The notes: generated by a model from the sequence alone, not told the origin. A DNA stretch of 54,757 bases from Gallibacterium anatis DSM 16844 = F 149 (GCF_000379785.1 NZ_KB903673.1:1-54757); one strand, 5' to 3'; shown: positions 17,391-27,790, numbered from the stretch's first letter. Numbers and translations: made by a program.

Positions 17391-17965
17391 GCACTTTTTC
17401 TTCTTTCGGGGTTAATTGATAGTGAGAAAGCCCCGTTGAGATTAAATAATCTTCAAGTTTTTTAATGCGTTCGGCTTCGAGTGCTTTAATAAAGGATTCC
17501 ATAAATGGGAAGTCGATTTTACCTTCTGCAGTAATTGGAAGTGATATTTTTTCCTTGTTGAAACTATTTAGCCTGAATTGATTTCCATAGCTATATTTAT
17601 TTAATAAAGATCTATGAATAATGGAAGATATAGCAATTTTTGCTGCTTTGCTCATTTCCGTTTTTTCGTAAAGAACTAAAATATTATCGTCAGCAGAAAA
17701 TTCATAATCTCTATAAAATGAATTTCCAAACATATCAATAGTAATTTTAGAAGCTGGAAATATTTTTTGATCCAAATTTCCAATAAATTCAGCTACGCCT
17801 GTATTTTCAAATCCTGCTGTAACCAGTGCTCTTGTTCCACTTATTCGATTAGCGACAACTAGCCTTGTTCCTCTTATAGTCGTAAATAGATCTTTTAAGA
17901 AAAACTCTCCCCACTTAGCCTGTTCCAGTTTTTCGGCTAAGTGGCTTGGAACTTTCCCAAGTCAT
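17329..17965 (-). CDS. Specificity subunit, 5' half (first target-recognition domain), frame interrupted
   Basis: The frame begins at about KWGEFFLKDLFTTIRGTRL and covers the first target-recognition domain. A central conserved helix follows (FIKALEAERIKKLEDYLIS). It then enters a run of ten G and stops after RNTYRLVA. The only suitable ATG, at 17965 and overlapping the methylase gene, is out of frame by one base. An A5 tract (GAAAAAC) near codon 12 would need four A to connect MTWESSKPLSRK to LEQAKW. Without that, translation could start only at a TTG (17775). Full length after both corrections would be ~375 residues, close to BcgI-type S subunits. Confidence 0.75.
17357..17366. repeat. Poly-G (G10 on the minus strand) tract inside the specificity gene
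   Basis: Ten C on the plus strand (ten G in the coding sense) lie exactly between the two target-recognition domains. G10 ends the 5' half within nine codons. G9 or G12 would put the two halves in one frame. Tracts of this length slip readily during replication, as in known phase-variable genes. Confidence 0.9.
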
Positions 17966-20000
17966 TTCCTCCGCTGTTTTTTAACAGATTGCTCACTTCC
18001 CAAGCGAGATAATCGGCAACGGTTTTTCTGAAGTCTTCTAGTTTTGGTGTACTGTCAATCGGCGCGCTTTGATTCCAATCTGCGCCGTTTTTGGGATCAA
18101 TAGTGCCTTCATAATAGGTTTGGTTATCAAAAAACCGTCTGGTTTCTTCGCTTTGTCCAAAATGCACCAAATCCACCAAAGCTTCATAGCGTTCTTTAGC
18201 GTGGTCGGTGTCTTTGAGATTGACGCTGGCTTTTTTGCGATTGGTGCGCGTGTAGCCGTCATAGCTAAAATCAATAAATTTAACGGTTTGCTTGGTATGA
18301 TGCGCTTCGCCGATTTTGAATACATAAATATTGGTTTGCACGCTGGATTTGCCAATAAATAGATCAACAGGCATTTTAATGCTAGCAATGAGGGTATTTT
18401 TTTCTAAAATTCGGCGGTTAAATTCGGTGGCTTTGCCACTGCCTGCGGAATTTTGAATAATCACTGCACCATAGCCTGTTTTCATTTTTTGAAAAGCGGC
18501 TTCAACAAATACCATGCCATTGCCTGCAGCGGAATAAGGTGGATTGAGGATAAAAGCCGTTGCAGGAAATTCTTTCTCTTTGTGGTCTCCCATTTCATAT
18601 TTTCCAGAGAAATCTCGCACAGAGTCTTTATTGAGAATATTGCTTGAGCCGTCGCCCATTAAGATCATATTCAGCACGGCAAGCATATAAATGTTTTGCA
18701 AAATCTCAATCCCCAAAAGCTGTTCGGCTTTGATTTTGGCTTCTTTTTGACGTAATTCTTTAGGTGAAGTGATGGTATTTTTGGCATCAATGAGCATTTC
18801 ATTCATTGCCGCCACCAGCAAGCCCGCCGAACCTGTGGCAAAATCCCAAACGTAACTGTCTTTATTCACTTTAGCGAGTTTTGCCAAAAGCGTGGCGACA
18901 TAAGAAGGTGTTAAAACCACATCGTTTAATTTATCTTGCGTAAAGCCTAGCCAGGAGTACATTTCATTAAAGAGCTTGCCAGTAAAATCAGTGGTAAGAC
19001 CGATTTTGTAATAAATACCCAAGTCATCAAAAACTTTAGAAAAAACGCGCTTTAATTGGCTTTCGCCATCTCGAATTTTATTCACATTTTCAGCCAATGC
19101 GGCATTAGAAAGCGTGCGGATAATCAGCTCTTTTTTATCTTGCGGAATGGCGCGCTCATTTAAGAAGTCCTCAATTTTGCGCATAAGGATTTTACCGTCT
19201 GAATCATTGCCTGTTGCATATTTTGAAGGCAGATCGCTTTTTTCTAGTGGTGCAACTTTGCCATCTACGCCCAATGTGGCAATGATAGTGGCTGCTACAA
19301 GATAAATACGGTCGTTTTCGCTTAGTCCTTTTTCTTCGTTATAAATATCGTTATTGAGCTTCACAAGGCTAGCATCAATTTCACGTTCTCTGGACTCTTT
19401 TAAGCGTTTTAAGGTCTTATCATCAAGACTTAATTCATCAATTTTTTCAATAAACGCTTCAAAATGTTCGCGTGCTAAAAAAGAAAAATCACTGTATTCA
19501 CCGATTTTTTGTCCAAAGCCGAGATTGCTTTTTGAGACGTAATACACACCGATTTTGTGTTCAATTTCATCTTTGGCATTTTTACTGCCCGTCATTCCAA
19601 TAGCAATTACATCGGTATAACTGGTATGGTGCAAAATAGCATTGGCATAATGAATTGCACCGTTAACGGCATAATTTTTAATGTTTTTATAGAGCGGCGC
19701 ACCTTTGGCATCACGATTGGCGATTGTGCCATCACTGTCTAATTTTTCTAATTTGCTTTTCTCACCTTTGTATTCAATCAGTACGGGGAAATAACGTTTT
19801 TTCTTGTCTTGTAATAGCAATTTGGCATCAGGACGATTACCGCCTAGACCGCCATTTTTAGAAGCATAGTTTTCTAGGGCTTGATCAATTTCTGTATTGA
19901 GTGACTCTTGCTCAAGTTTGTATGGTAGATCATATTGTTTAAGCCAGCCATTGCCAAGCTCGGCGATATTTGGCTCGACAGACTGAAGTTTTTGTTTCAT
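17937..20000 (-). CDS. Fused nuclease-N6-adenine methyltransferase subunit (BcgI-like type IIB restriction-modification)
   Basis: The N-terminal part carries a PD-(D/E)XK signature, RPDAK then LIEYKGE (D58, E76, K78), the catalytic pattern of a restriction nuclease. The centre has a gamma-class N6-adenine methylase with motif I DFATGSAG (386-393) and motif IV NPPY (486-489), then the usual C-terminal helices. At 687 residues it is longer than a plain HsdM (~500) and matches the fused A subunits of BcgI-type enzymes, which need a separate S subunit. I chose the ATG at 20000 behind AAGGAA; a longer frame to 20057 has no ribosome site. It overlaps the S gene by 29 bases. No hsdR is present, as expected for this class. 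Confidence 0.82.
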   Translation of the reverse strand: MKQKLQSVEPNIAELGNGWLKQYDLPYKLEQESLNTEIDQALENYASKNGGLGGNRPDAKLLLQDKKKRYFPVLIEYKGEKSKLEKLDSDGTIANRDAKGAPLYKNIKNYAVNGAIHYANAILHHTSYTDVIAIGMTGSKNAKDEIEHKIGVYYVSKSNLGFGQKIGEYSDFSFLAREHFEAFIEKIDELSLDDKTLKRLKESREREIDASLVKLNNDIYNEEKGLSENDRIYLVAATIIATLGVDGKVAPLEKSDLPSKYATGNDSDGKILMRKIEDFLNERAIPQDKKELIIRTLSNAALAENVNKIRDGESQLKRVFSKVFDDLGIYYKIGLTTDFTGKLFNEMYSWLGFTQDKLNDVVLTPSYVATLLAKLAKVNKDSYVWDFATGSAGLLVAAMNEMLIDAKNTITSPKELRQKEAKIKAEQLLGIEILQNIYMLAVLNMILMGDGSSNILNKDSVRDFSGKYEMGDHKEKEFPATAFILNPPYSAAGNGMVFVEAAFQKMKTGYGAVIIQNSAGSGKATEFNRRILEKNTLIASIKMPVDLFIGKSSVQTNIYVFKIGEAHHTKQTVKFIDFSYDGYTRTNRKKASVNLKDTDHAKERYEALVDLVHFGQSEETRRFFDNQTYYEGTIDPKNGADWNQSAPIDSTPKLEDFRKTVADYLAWEVSNLLKNSGGNDLGKFQAT

Positions 20001-20057
20001 AGAAAATTCCTTATTTTTTAAATGCTTTGCACAGTTAAAAATGGCAAATGATAGCAT

Positions 20058-20343
20058 ATTTTGAAGGAAAGATTGAACAGGTTAAAGTGTATACGGTGTT
20101 TTTCTGCCTGTTCTGATTTTTTCTCACTGAACGGCATTATTATTGTTGGCACTACCTTGTTGCTGCTGTTTTTTCAGATGGTACACCATTTACTATGGCG
20201 TGGATTATTATGCGCTTTGCTATATTGATCTTTTTTATAGGTATTTGGGGAAGTCGAAGAAACTAAAGGTTAAGCCGATCTACATAAAAGCACAAAGACC
20301 GCAATATTTTGCGGTCTTTGTGTCATTTGCGTGAGGAAAGTTA
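20058..20343. other. Gap between the restriction-modification locus and tyrP
   Basis: The 286-base stretch holds no convincing gene. A frame ending at 20266 (ATG at 20195, product MAWIIMRFAILIFFIGIWGS plus three residues) is hydrophobic and may be the tail of a lost membrane protein gene, but I do not recognise it. A 14-bp hairpin near tyrP is listed separately. Confidence 0.4.
20291..20322 (-). terminator. Hairpin terminator downstream of tyrP
   Basis: A perfect 14-bp inverted repeat, CACAAAGACCGCAA/TTGCGGTCTTTGTG, has a 4-base loop and lies 22 bases after the tyrP stop. The following minus strand is CTTTTATG, a short T-tract. It may act in both directions. Confidence 0.7.
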
Positions 20344-21552
20344 TTAACCGGCAACTTTCGGTAAATAACCGGCATCAATTAAGAACGGTACATTGATGAT
20401 TAATAAGCCTAATACCAATGCTACCAATAGCCCGATGTTACCACCGATAACACGATATGGTAAATCCGGATATTTGCGTCTTAACATCCACGCCATACCT
20501 ACCGGCAACACCAATCCATAGAAGGTGAACATTTGACCGGCATAAGTTAATACCGCTAAGAAATCGCGATAGAACAATGCAAATAATAAAGTCGGAACAA
20601 AGGTTAATAGGCTTAAAGTGAAGCGATTTGCCGTAATTCGAACACGTTTTAACAAATCGTCCAAACAGTCAACCAATGCCAATGATACTCCGAGGAAAGA
20701 GGTGATTAATGCTAAAGTTGAGAAGGTACGCACTGCACCACTGATTAAATCACTGCCGGTAGCTTTATAAGTTGCATTGACCAAGCCGTTTAATGTTGGG
20801 TCATTACGAATAATTTGCACGAATTGTGATTGCTCAAAAACACCGTGAGTTGCCATCTGCCACACAATATACGCCACCAACGGAATAGCGGTTCCGCCGA
20901 TAATGGCAATGCGTAAACGGCGAATATCACCATCCAGATAATTGTTGATACTTGGAATAACGACGTGGAAACCGAATGAAGTGAAAAAGACCGGACTAGC
21001 GGAGATAATTAAAAAGTAATTAAGCGGTAAAGCACCTAAATTTTCCGCTGTTACTTTTGGCAACATTAAAAACAACACTAAAGCAAACGCAACAAGTTTA
21101 ATCAGGAATAATAAACGGGTAAAACCATCAACGGCGTTTGTACCGATAGTTACTGCGATCGCCAAAATAACCACGAAGCCAATGATTGCCGCAGCGGAAG
21201 CGTGTTCACCGAAAATAGTTAAAAACGGTGCAAAAAGATCACCACCGCCCAAAGAATAGACGGTTAAGATAGCATACATAAAAATTACAAGAGATAAGGT
21301 TGCTAAAACCCTACCAACCATACCAAAATGTTGTTCAGCCAAGGTGGCTATTCCGGCATCTTTGCGTTCCGCTTTCTGATAAACCTCAACAAACAACAAC
21401 GCACTATAAGAAAGCAAAGCCCAAAGGATAAAAAGTAATAATAAAGTGTAACCGAACCCCATTTCAGCGGATGTAATCGGCATCGCCAACATTCCTGCGC
21501 CGATGGTGGTTCCGGCGACGATTAAAGCACTACCTAACGTTTTATTTTTCAT
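20344..21552 (-). CDS. tyrP: Tyrosine-specific transport protein
   Basis: This is an inner membrane aromatic amino acid/H+ symporter of the HAAAP family. The 402-residue protein opens with KTLGSALIVAGTTIGAGMLA, the glycine-rich first helix of the family. It has about eleven membrane helices, with FFTSFGFHVVIPSINNYLDG in the middle (TyrP/Mtr signature). Tyrosine rather than tryptophan specificity is inferred from similarity to TyrP and from a TyrR-type box upstream. It is divergent from prfA and transcribed alone. Confidence 0.9.
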   Translation of the reverse strand: MKNKTLGSALIVAGTTIGAGMLAMPITSAEMGFGYTLLLLFILWALLSYSALLFVEVYQKAERKDAGIATLAEQHFGMVGRVLATLSLVIFMYAILTVYSLGGGDLFAPFLTIFGEHASAAAIIGFVVILAIAVTIGTNAVDGFTRLLFLIKLVAFALVLFLMLPKVTAENLGALPLNYFLIISASPVFFTSFGFHVVIPSINNYLDGDIRRLRIAIIGGTAIPLVAYIVWQMATHGVFEQSQFVQIIRNDPTLNGLVNATYKATGSDLISGAVRTFSTLALITSFLGVSLALVDCLDDLLKRVRITANRFTLSLLTFVPTLLFALFYRDFLAVLTYAGQMFTFYGLVLPVGMAWMLRRKYPDLPYRVIGGNIGLLVALVLGLLIINVPFLIDAGYLPKVAG

Positions 21553-21609
21553 AATAAATTCTCTTTGAGAGTGGATGAGAGCCTTGATTGTATATAAAAA
21601 GGTTTACAA

Positions 21610-21627
21610 TGTAATCTATTTTTTACA
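21610..21627 (-). promoter_or_regulatory. TyrR box upstream of tyrP
   Basis: TGTAAT-CTATTT-TTTACA matches the TyrR consensus TGTAAA-N6-TTTACA at all but one arm position, with the essential G and C in place. It lies ~58 bases upstream of the tyrP ATG, just upstream of an AT-rich -10-like TATATA, as expected for repression or activation by TyrR. Confidence 0.6.
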
Positions 21628-21792
21628 GTTTCCGATTTTCATTGTTTTAATAGCTTATTTTTTATTCTATTTGTAACGAATATCGGGACGAAACGAGTGA
21701 AAAGAATGATGTGATTTGCCTGTTCATCATTATGATTATTCGTTAGAATAAGCAGATTTTTCAGTTCAAGTTATAACATTTATAAAAGGTGA

Positions 21793-22878
21793 ATGATGAA
21801 AGCCTCTATTATCAGTAAATTAGAAACATTAGATGAGCGTTATGAAGAGTTACAGGCGTTGCTTGGCGACCCTTCAGTAATCAATGATCAGGAGAAATTC
21901 AGAGCATATTCAAAAGAGTATTCACAGTTGGAAGATGTGGTGAAATGTTTTGCTCGTTGGAAACAGCTTAATAGTGATTTGCAAGAGGCACAAATTCTAC
22001 TTGATGATCCGAGTATGAAAGAGATGGCGGAAGAGGAAATCGCCCATTGTACTCAAGGCATCGAAGAGAGCGAACAACAGTTACAGATCCTATTGTTGCC
22101 GAAAGATCCGAATGATGAATATAACTGTTATTTAGAAATTCGTGCCGGAACCGGTGGCGATGAAGCCGGTATTTTTGCCGGCGATTTGTTCAGAATGTAC
22201 AGCCGTTATGCAGAAAGCAAGCGTTGGCGCACAGAAGTGCTGAGCGCGAATGAGAGCGAGCAGGGCGGATATAAAGAGATTATCGTCAAAATCAGCGGCG
22301 AAAATGTTTATGGTCAATTAAAATTTGAATCCGGCGGTCATCGCGTGCAGCGTGTGCCGAAAACGGAATCTCAAGGTCGAATTCATACTTCAGCCTGTAC
22401 TGTAGCTGTAATGCCGGAATTGCCGGAATCTGCCTTGCCGGAAATTAATCCTGCCGATTTGCGTATTGATACTTATCGTTCATCCGGTGCCGGTGGTCAG
22501 CACGTTAATACCACCGATTCTGCGGTGCGTATTACTCATATTCCAACCGGTATTGTGGTGGAATGTCAGGATGAACGTTCACAACATAAAAATAAAGCGA
22601 AAGCGATGTCGGTGTTGGCATCCCGATTAGTGCAGGCGGAAGAGGAGCGTAAAGCCGCAGAGCAAGCGGATACTCGACGTAGTTTGTTAGGATCGGGTGA
22701 TCGTTCCGATAAAATTCGTACATACAACTATCCGCAAGGGCGTGTTACCGATCACCGCATCAATTTAACTTTATACCGTTTGGACGAGATTATGAACGGA
22801 AAAATTGATGATTTGATCCAGCCGATCATTACTGAATATCAAGCGGAACAGCTTGCTGCTTTATCTGAAAATGAGTAA
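21793..22878 (+). CDS. prfA: Peptide chain release factor 1
   Basis: It recognises UAA and UAG in the ribosomal A site and triggers peptide release. The 361-residue protein carries the GGQ motif at 234-236 in [15 protein letters not shown]; this glutamine is the substrate of the next gene product, PrmC. The tripeptide discriminator is PKT (189-191) where E. coli has PAT. The N-terminal coiled coil and full length are normal. The ATG at 21793 or the next one at 21796 could start translation. The stop overlaps the prmC start. Confidence 0.97.
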   Translation: MMKASIISKLETLDERYEELQALLGDPSVINDQEKFRAYSKEYSQLEDVVKCFARWKQLNSDLQEAQILLDDPSMKEMAEEEIAHCTQGIEESEQQLQILLLPKDPNDEYNCYLEIRAGTGGDEAGIFAGDLFRMYSRYAESKRWRTEVLSANESEQGGYKEIIVKISGENVYGQLKFESGGHRVQRVPKTESQGRIHTSACTVAVMPELPESALPEINPADLRIDTYRSSGAGGQHVNTTDSAVRITHIPTGIVVECQDERSQHKNKAKAMSVLASRLVQAEEERKAAEQADTRRSLLGSGDRSDKIRTYNYPQGRVTDHRINLTLYRLDEIMNGKIDDLIQPIITEYQAEQLAALSENE

Positions 22879-23752
22879 TGCGCCCTTGAATTATCAGCAG
22901 TGGCTGCAACAGGCGGTTGCACGATTAAGTGTTGAGCAGAGTAGTGAGGACGCGAAAATAGATGCAAATGCCTTGTTGTGTTTTGTGACTGAGAAAAGCA
23001 AAGCACAAATTATGGCATTTGCGGAAACACGATTAAGTGAAGCGCAGCAGCAACGCTTGGAACTGTTGCTGCAACGTCGTCTGCAAGGCGAGCCGATCGC
23101 CTATATTCTCGGTGAAAAAGGGTTTTGGAGTTTAGATTTGTTGGTTTCGCCGGTAACGCTGATTCCAAGAGCCGATACCGAATGTTTGGTGGAAACCGCA
23201 TTATCGCTATTGCAGCACTATTCAAGCGAAGCAGCGTTATCGATTTTGGATTTAGGCACAGGAACAGGGGCGATTGCGCTAGCGTTGGCAGCTGAATTAA
23301 CACAACAAAAGCGGGCTTATCGTATTATTGGCGTAGATCGTGTGGCTGAAACAGTGTTGTTGGCAAAACAAAATGGGCAACGTAACCATTTAACCAATGT
23401 TGAGTTTATGCAGAGTGATTGGTTTTCATCCTTGCCGCCACAAAAATTTGATTTGATTGTCAGTAATCCACCTTATATTGCCGAAAATGATCCGCATCTT
23501 AAACAAGGGGATGTGCGTTTTGAACCGTTATCCGCATTGGTAGCAAAAAAAGAAGGATTAGCGGATATTGAACGAATTATCGAGCAAGCAACCACATTTA
23601 TGAAGACCGGTGGATATTTGTTGATTGAGCACGGTTGGCAGCAGGCGGAAGCTGTGCAGGCACTGTTTAAGCGTTATAATTGGTGTGCGGTAAGAACCGT
23701 TTTAGATTATGGTGGCAATCAGCGCGTCACCTATGCAAAGTGGGATAGGTAG
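22871..23752 (+). CDS. prmC: Release factor glutamine methyltransferase PrmC (HemK)
   Basis: It N5-methylates the glutamine of the GGQ motif in RF1 and RF2, which raises termination efficiency. The 293-residue protein has an N-terminal helical domain (1-80), the SAM-binding motif [16 protein letters not shown] (from residue 125) and the glutamine-binding NPPY (199-202) in [13 protein letters not shown]. The start ATG lies inside the last codons of prfA, so translation is coupled. A longer reading from upstream would extend into prfA and is not needed. Confidence 0.95.
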   Translation: MSNAPLNYQQWLQQAVARLSVEQSSEDAKIDANALLCFVTEKSKAQIMAFAETRLSEAQQQRLELLLQRRLQGEPIAYILGEKGFWSLDLLVSPVTLIPRADTECLVETALSLLQHYSSEAALSILDLGTGTGAIALALAAELTQQKRAYRIIGVDRVAETVLLAKQNGQRNHLTNVEFMQSDWFSSLPPQKFDLIVSNPPYIAENDPHLKQGDVRFEPLSALVAKKEGLADIERIIEQATTFMKTGGYLLIEHGWQQAEAVQALFKRYNWCAVRTVLDYGGNQRVTYAKWDR

Positions 23753-23753
23753 T

Positions 23754-24596
23754 ATGGAAAAAAATAGAATAATAGAGAATGATGAGGCGCTTAGAATCGC
23801 CTTAGAAAGAGAAAAAGCAGGGAAATATTTATTAAATCAACTTATCTCTTTTAATCAAATTATTGATGCCGATTTCAAGAAAAGCAGTATCTATTCCAGA
23901 TTAGGGCATTTGATTCGTGAATTCGGCAAATTTATTGACGGGGAAACAGATGTCAAAATGCGAGTACATCTGTTGCTTCAATTTTTTTATGGGGAAAAAG
24001 GCTTTTTTTGTGATCGTGAAACCTATTTTCACGCCTCCAATCTGATGTTGCCTCACGTCTTCGCCACTAAAGAGGGAACGCCGGCGGTGTTAGGGTCAAT
24101 ATTGCTTTTTATTGCCGCTAATTTTCATTTGCCGATACGTGGCGTGAATTTCCCGACACAATTTTTATTGCGCGTGGATGTGGATGATGAAGTCGCTTTT
24201 ATCGACCCTTGGAATGGTAAATATGTTTCTCAGGAAACTATCCAAACGTGGTTGGAGGGCTATCTTGGCTTCGGCACCCCGTTATCGGAAGAGTATGTCG
24301 GTGTCGGTGATCTCATCGATTTGGAAGATCGGATGTATCAAGTGCTAAAAAGTGCGTTAATTCGTGAAGGGCGTAATGAACAGGCGTTAGCATTGATTGA
24401 ACATCGTTTATCGGAAACACCTGACGATCCTTATGAAATTCGAGATCGTGGTGTGGTGTACGGCAATATGGAATGTTTTCATTTGGCAGTGCCGGATTTA
24501 ACCTATTTCGTTGAACAGTGTCCACAAGATCCGGTGGCGCCGCTCATCAGATTGCAATTACAGGATTTAAAACATATTCCTTATTCATTTCAATAA
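23754..24596 (+). CDS. sirB1: SirB1 family protein (transglutaminase-like/TPR)
   Basis: This is a conserved protein of the prfA-prmC-sirB-kdsA cluster, known as YchA/SirB1 in enterics and HI1558 in Haemophilus. The 280-residue protein has a transglutaminase-like central fold (AVLGSILLFIAANFHLPIRG, then FIDPWNGKYVS) and a C-terminal TPR-like segment (SALIREGRNEQALALIEHRL). The molecular function is not established. The ATG at 23754 follows the prmC stop by one base. An earlier in-frame start inside prmC is unlikely. Confidence 0.85.
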   Translation: MEKNRIIENDEALRIALEREKAGKYLLNQLISFNQIIDADFKKSSIYSRLGHLIREFGKFIDGETDVKMRVHLLLQFFYGEKGFFCDRETYFHASNLMLPHVFATKEGTPAVLGSILLFIAANFHLPIRGVNFPTQFLLRVDVDDEVAFIDPWNGKYVSQETIQTWLEGYLGFGTPLSEEYVGVGDLIDLEDRMYQVLKSALIREGRNEQALALIEHRLSETPDDPYEIRDRGVVYGNMECFHLAVPDLTYFVEQCPQDPVAPLIRLQLQDLKHIPYSFQ

Positions 24597-24603
24597 GTTA
24601 TAG

Positions 24604-25467
<864 letters not shown>

Positions 25468-25555
25468 ACAGAATTCGCCATAAATGCGATAAAAATGCGT
25501 TTAATCGTAACGTTAAATAAAGAGCATCATTTCCGACTAATATAAGGAGCCGAAT

Positions 25556-26497
25556 ATGAAAATTGTATTTTTAGACAGTACCGCTATTCCTAAGCATATC
25601 CCGATTCCTCGCCCGAAGTTTGAACACGAATGGGTGGAATATGAATATACGCCGGCGGATCAGGTGATCGAACGGATGCAGGACGCAGAAATTGCCGTTA
25701 CCAGTAAGGTGATTTTTAGTCGAGAAGTGATGCAACAATTGCCAAAATTGAAACTGATTGCGATCACAGCGACCGGCACCAATAATGTTGATCTTAATGC
25801 CGCAAAAGAGTTGGGCATTGTCGTTAAAAATGTTACCGGATACTCTTCCGTTACTGTACCGGAACACGTGCTCGGTATGATTTATGCTTTACGCCACAGC
25901 TTGATGGGGTGGTATCGAGATCAGCTCACTGATAAATGGGTGGAATGCAAACAGTTTTGTTATTTCGATTATCCGGTAAAAGATGTAAAAGGATCAGTCT
26001 TAGGTATTTTCGGGCGTGGTAATTTAGGGCGTGAAGTCGGACGTTTGGCAGAACTGCTCGGAATGAAAGTGCTGTTCGCTGAACATCGTGGTGCAGAAAC
26101 TGTCCGTGAAGGCTATACCAAATTTGAAGAGGTGTTGGCACAAGCTGATATTATTACCTTGCATTGTCCATTGACTGAAACCACACAAAATTTAATTAAT
26201 CGTGAAACATTGGCACTTTGCAAGGACGGTGCGTTGTTGATCAATACCGGTCGTGGGCCGTTGGTGGATGAACAGGCAGTGTTTGAAGCGCTGTCTTCCG
26301 GAAAATTATCGGGCGCCGCATTGGATGTGATGCGTCAAGAACCACCGGAAAAAGGCAATGTGTTAATGGAAGCGGCGAAGCGTTTACCGAATTTATTGAT
26401 TACTCCGCATATTGCGTGGGCATCGGATTCTGCGGTAACCACTTTGGTGAATAAGGTGACACAAAATATTGAAGAATTTGTCGCAACCGGCAAATAA
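25556..26497 (+). CDS. D-2-hydroxyacid dehydrogenase (HI1556-like)
   Basis: This is an NAD(P)-dependent dehydrogenase of the D-isomer specific 2-hydroxyacid family; the substrate is unknown. The 313-residue protein has the Rossmann motif LGIFGRGNLGREVGRL (about residue 147). The catalytic arginine lies in LLINTGRGPLVDE, the glutamate in MRQEPPEKGN and the histidine in ITPHIAWAS. H. influenzae has a homologue at the same place, between kdsA and lolC. Glycerate or hydroxypyruvate reduction is possible but not shown. It has its own upstream region and a terminator behind. Confidence 0.87.
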   Translation: MKIVFLDSTAIPKHIPIPRPKFEHEWVEYEYTPADQVIERMQDAEIAVTSKVIFSREVMQQLPKLKLIAITATGTNNVDLNAAKELGIVVKNVTGYSSVTVPEHVLGMIYALRHSLMGWYRDQLTDKWVECKQFCYFDYPVKDVKGSVLGIFGRGNLGREVGRLAELLGMKVLFAEHRGAETVREGYTKFEEVLAQADIITLHCPLTETTQNLINRETLALCKDGALLINTGRGPLVDEQAVFEALSSGKLSGAALDVMRQEPPEKGNVLMEAAKRLPNLLITPHIAWASDSAVTTLVNKVTQNIEEFVATGK

Positions 26498-26529
26498 GCA
26501 TTGAGCTTACAACAGCTATAAATCAAAGA

Positions 26530-26557
26530 ATGGGTGTGTTTTCGCACCCATATTTTT
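26530..26557 (+). terminator. Terminator after the hydroxyacid dehydrogenase gene
   Basis: A 9-bp stem ATGGGTGTG/CGCACCCAT (one G-T pair) with a TTTT loop is followed by ATTTTT. It separates the dehydrogenase from lolCDE. Confidence 0.85.
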
Positions 26558-26605
26558 ATTGGATTTAAATAAAACAGCTTTTTAGGGTAGAAAATAAGGA
26601 AAATT

Positions 26606-27790
26606 ATGTCGGTAAACGTCCCATTAATGGTGGCATTACGTTATTGGCGTTCTAAAAGCGGCGATCGCTTCGGTCGCTTAGTGACGCGTTTGGCAGGTGT
26701 CGGAATCACTTTAGGCGTTATGGCATTAATTATTGTGCTATCGGTGATGAACGGATTGGAAAATTACCAGAAACAAAATGTACTGGAGAATATTCCGCAA
26801 GCGATCATTGCTCCGCAACAAGCGCCATTCTCGTTAACACAAGATCAACTGCCGAAATTACCGAAATTTGTGACTAAAGTTGTGCCGATTAATCGTGCAA
26901 ATGTGATTATGCAAAGCAGTGATGGCTTAAGTGCAGCGCAATTAATTGGGGTACAACAGCGTCAGGATGATCCGTTACTAAACGGCATTAATGAAAAATT
27001 AACAACCTTGTTGCCGGCAGGAGAATTTAATCTGATCATCGGTGCACAGCTGGCACGTCAAAATAACTTGGTTGTCGGTGATAAAGTGCGATTATTGATT
27101 CCGGAAAACAGTGTTTATACACCGTTAGGGCGTGTGCCGATGCAGCGTTTATTCACAGTGGCAGCGATTTATCCTGACTGGAGTGCAGATAATCAGGTCT
27201 TTGCCGCTTTGCAGGATGTGGGGAGATTATTACGCTTAAAGCCGGATCAAGTGCAGGGGCAACGTCTGTTTTTACAAGATCCTTTCTTAATTACTGAATT
27301 ACCGAACTATTTCCCACCTGATAAATGGCAGATTGATGATTGGCGCAGTCAAAAAGGGGAATTTTTCCAGTCGGTAAAAATGGAAAAAAATATGATGTCG
27401 CTGTTAGTCAGTCTTATTATTTTGGTGGCGATTGCCAATATTGTAACGTCATTAAGCTTAATGGTATTGGACAAACAGAGTGAAATTGCCATTTTACAAA
27501 CGCAAGGTTTTACCCGTTTGCAGGTGATGGCGATTTTTATCTATCAAGGGATGTTGATCGGAGTTTTAAGTACACTGATCGGTGCCATATTGGGCATACT
27601 TGCCACAATTTACCTCACGCCGATGCTCAGTTGGTTTAATCCATTAGGTTTCCCGTTACCGACCGCAATAGATGCGGCACAAGTTACCGTTATCATTTTA
27701 TTTTCATTAACTTTATCTTTTATTTCAACGCTTTATCCGGCATATCGAGCAGCAAAAATTGAACCGGCGGAGGCGTTACGCTATGAGTAA
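26606..27790 (+). CDS. lolC: Lipoprotein-releasing ABC transporter permease LolC
   Basis: It is one of two permeases of the LolCDE complex, which extracts outer membrane lipoproteins from the inner membrane and hands them to LolA. The 394-residue protein has an N-terminal membrane helix ([20 protein letters not shown]), a large periplasmic domain (about residues 45-265) and three C-terminal helices. The start [17 protein letters not shown] is family-typical. The stop overlaps the lolD start. H. influenzae has unrelated genes between lolC and lolD; here the three genes are contiguous. Confidence 0.94.
   Translation: MSVNVPLMVALRYWRSKSGDRFGRLVTRLAGVGITLGVMALIIVLSVMNGLENYQKQNVLENIPQAIIAPQQAPFSLTQDQLPKLPKFVTKVVPINRANVIMQSSDGLSAAQLIGVQQRQDDPLLNGINEKLTTLLPAGEFNLIIGAQLARQNNLVVGDKVRLLIPENSVYTPLGRVPMQRLFTVAAIYPDWSADNQVFAALQDVGRLLRLKPDQVQGQRLFLQDPFLITELPNYFPPDKWQIDDWRSQKGEFFQSVKMEKNMMSLLVSLIILVAIANIVTSLSLMVLDKQSEIAILQTQGFTRLQVMAIFIYQGMLIGVLSTLIGAILGILATIYLTPMLSWFNPLGFPLPTAIDAAQVTVIILFSLTLSFISTLYPAYRAAKIEPAEALRYE

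Noticed and set aside
17937-20057. Reading the methylase gene as a plain type I HsdM with lost hsdR
   Set aside because: The extra N-terminal region has a PD-(D/E)XK pattern and the total length fits fused type IIB subunits better. Kept only as the alternative.
20143-20334. 63-codon plus-strand ORF with four consecutive Cys
   Set aside because: It runs through the tyrP terminator hairpin and lacks a ribosome site. Composition looks like chance translation.
21796-22878. PKT instead of PAT in release factor 1 as a sign of altered stop codon use
   Set aside because: The middle position of the tripeptide varies among RF1 proteins, and genes in the window use ordinary TAA, TAG and TGA stops.
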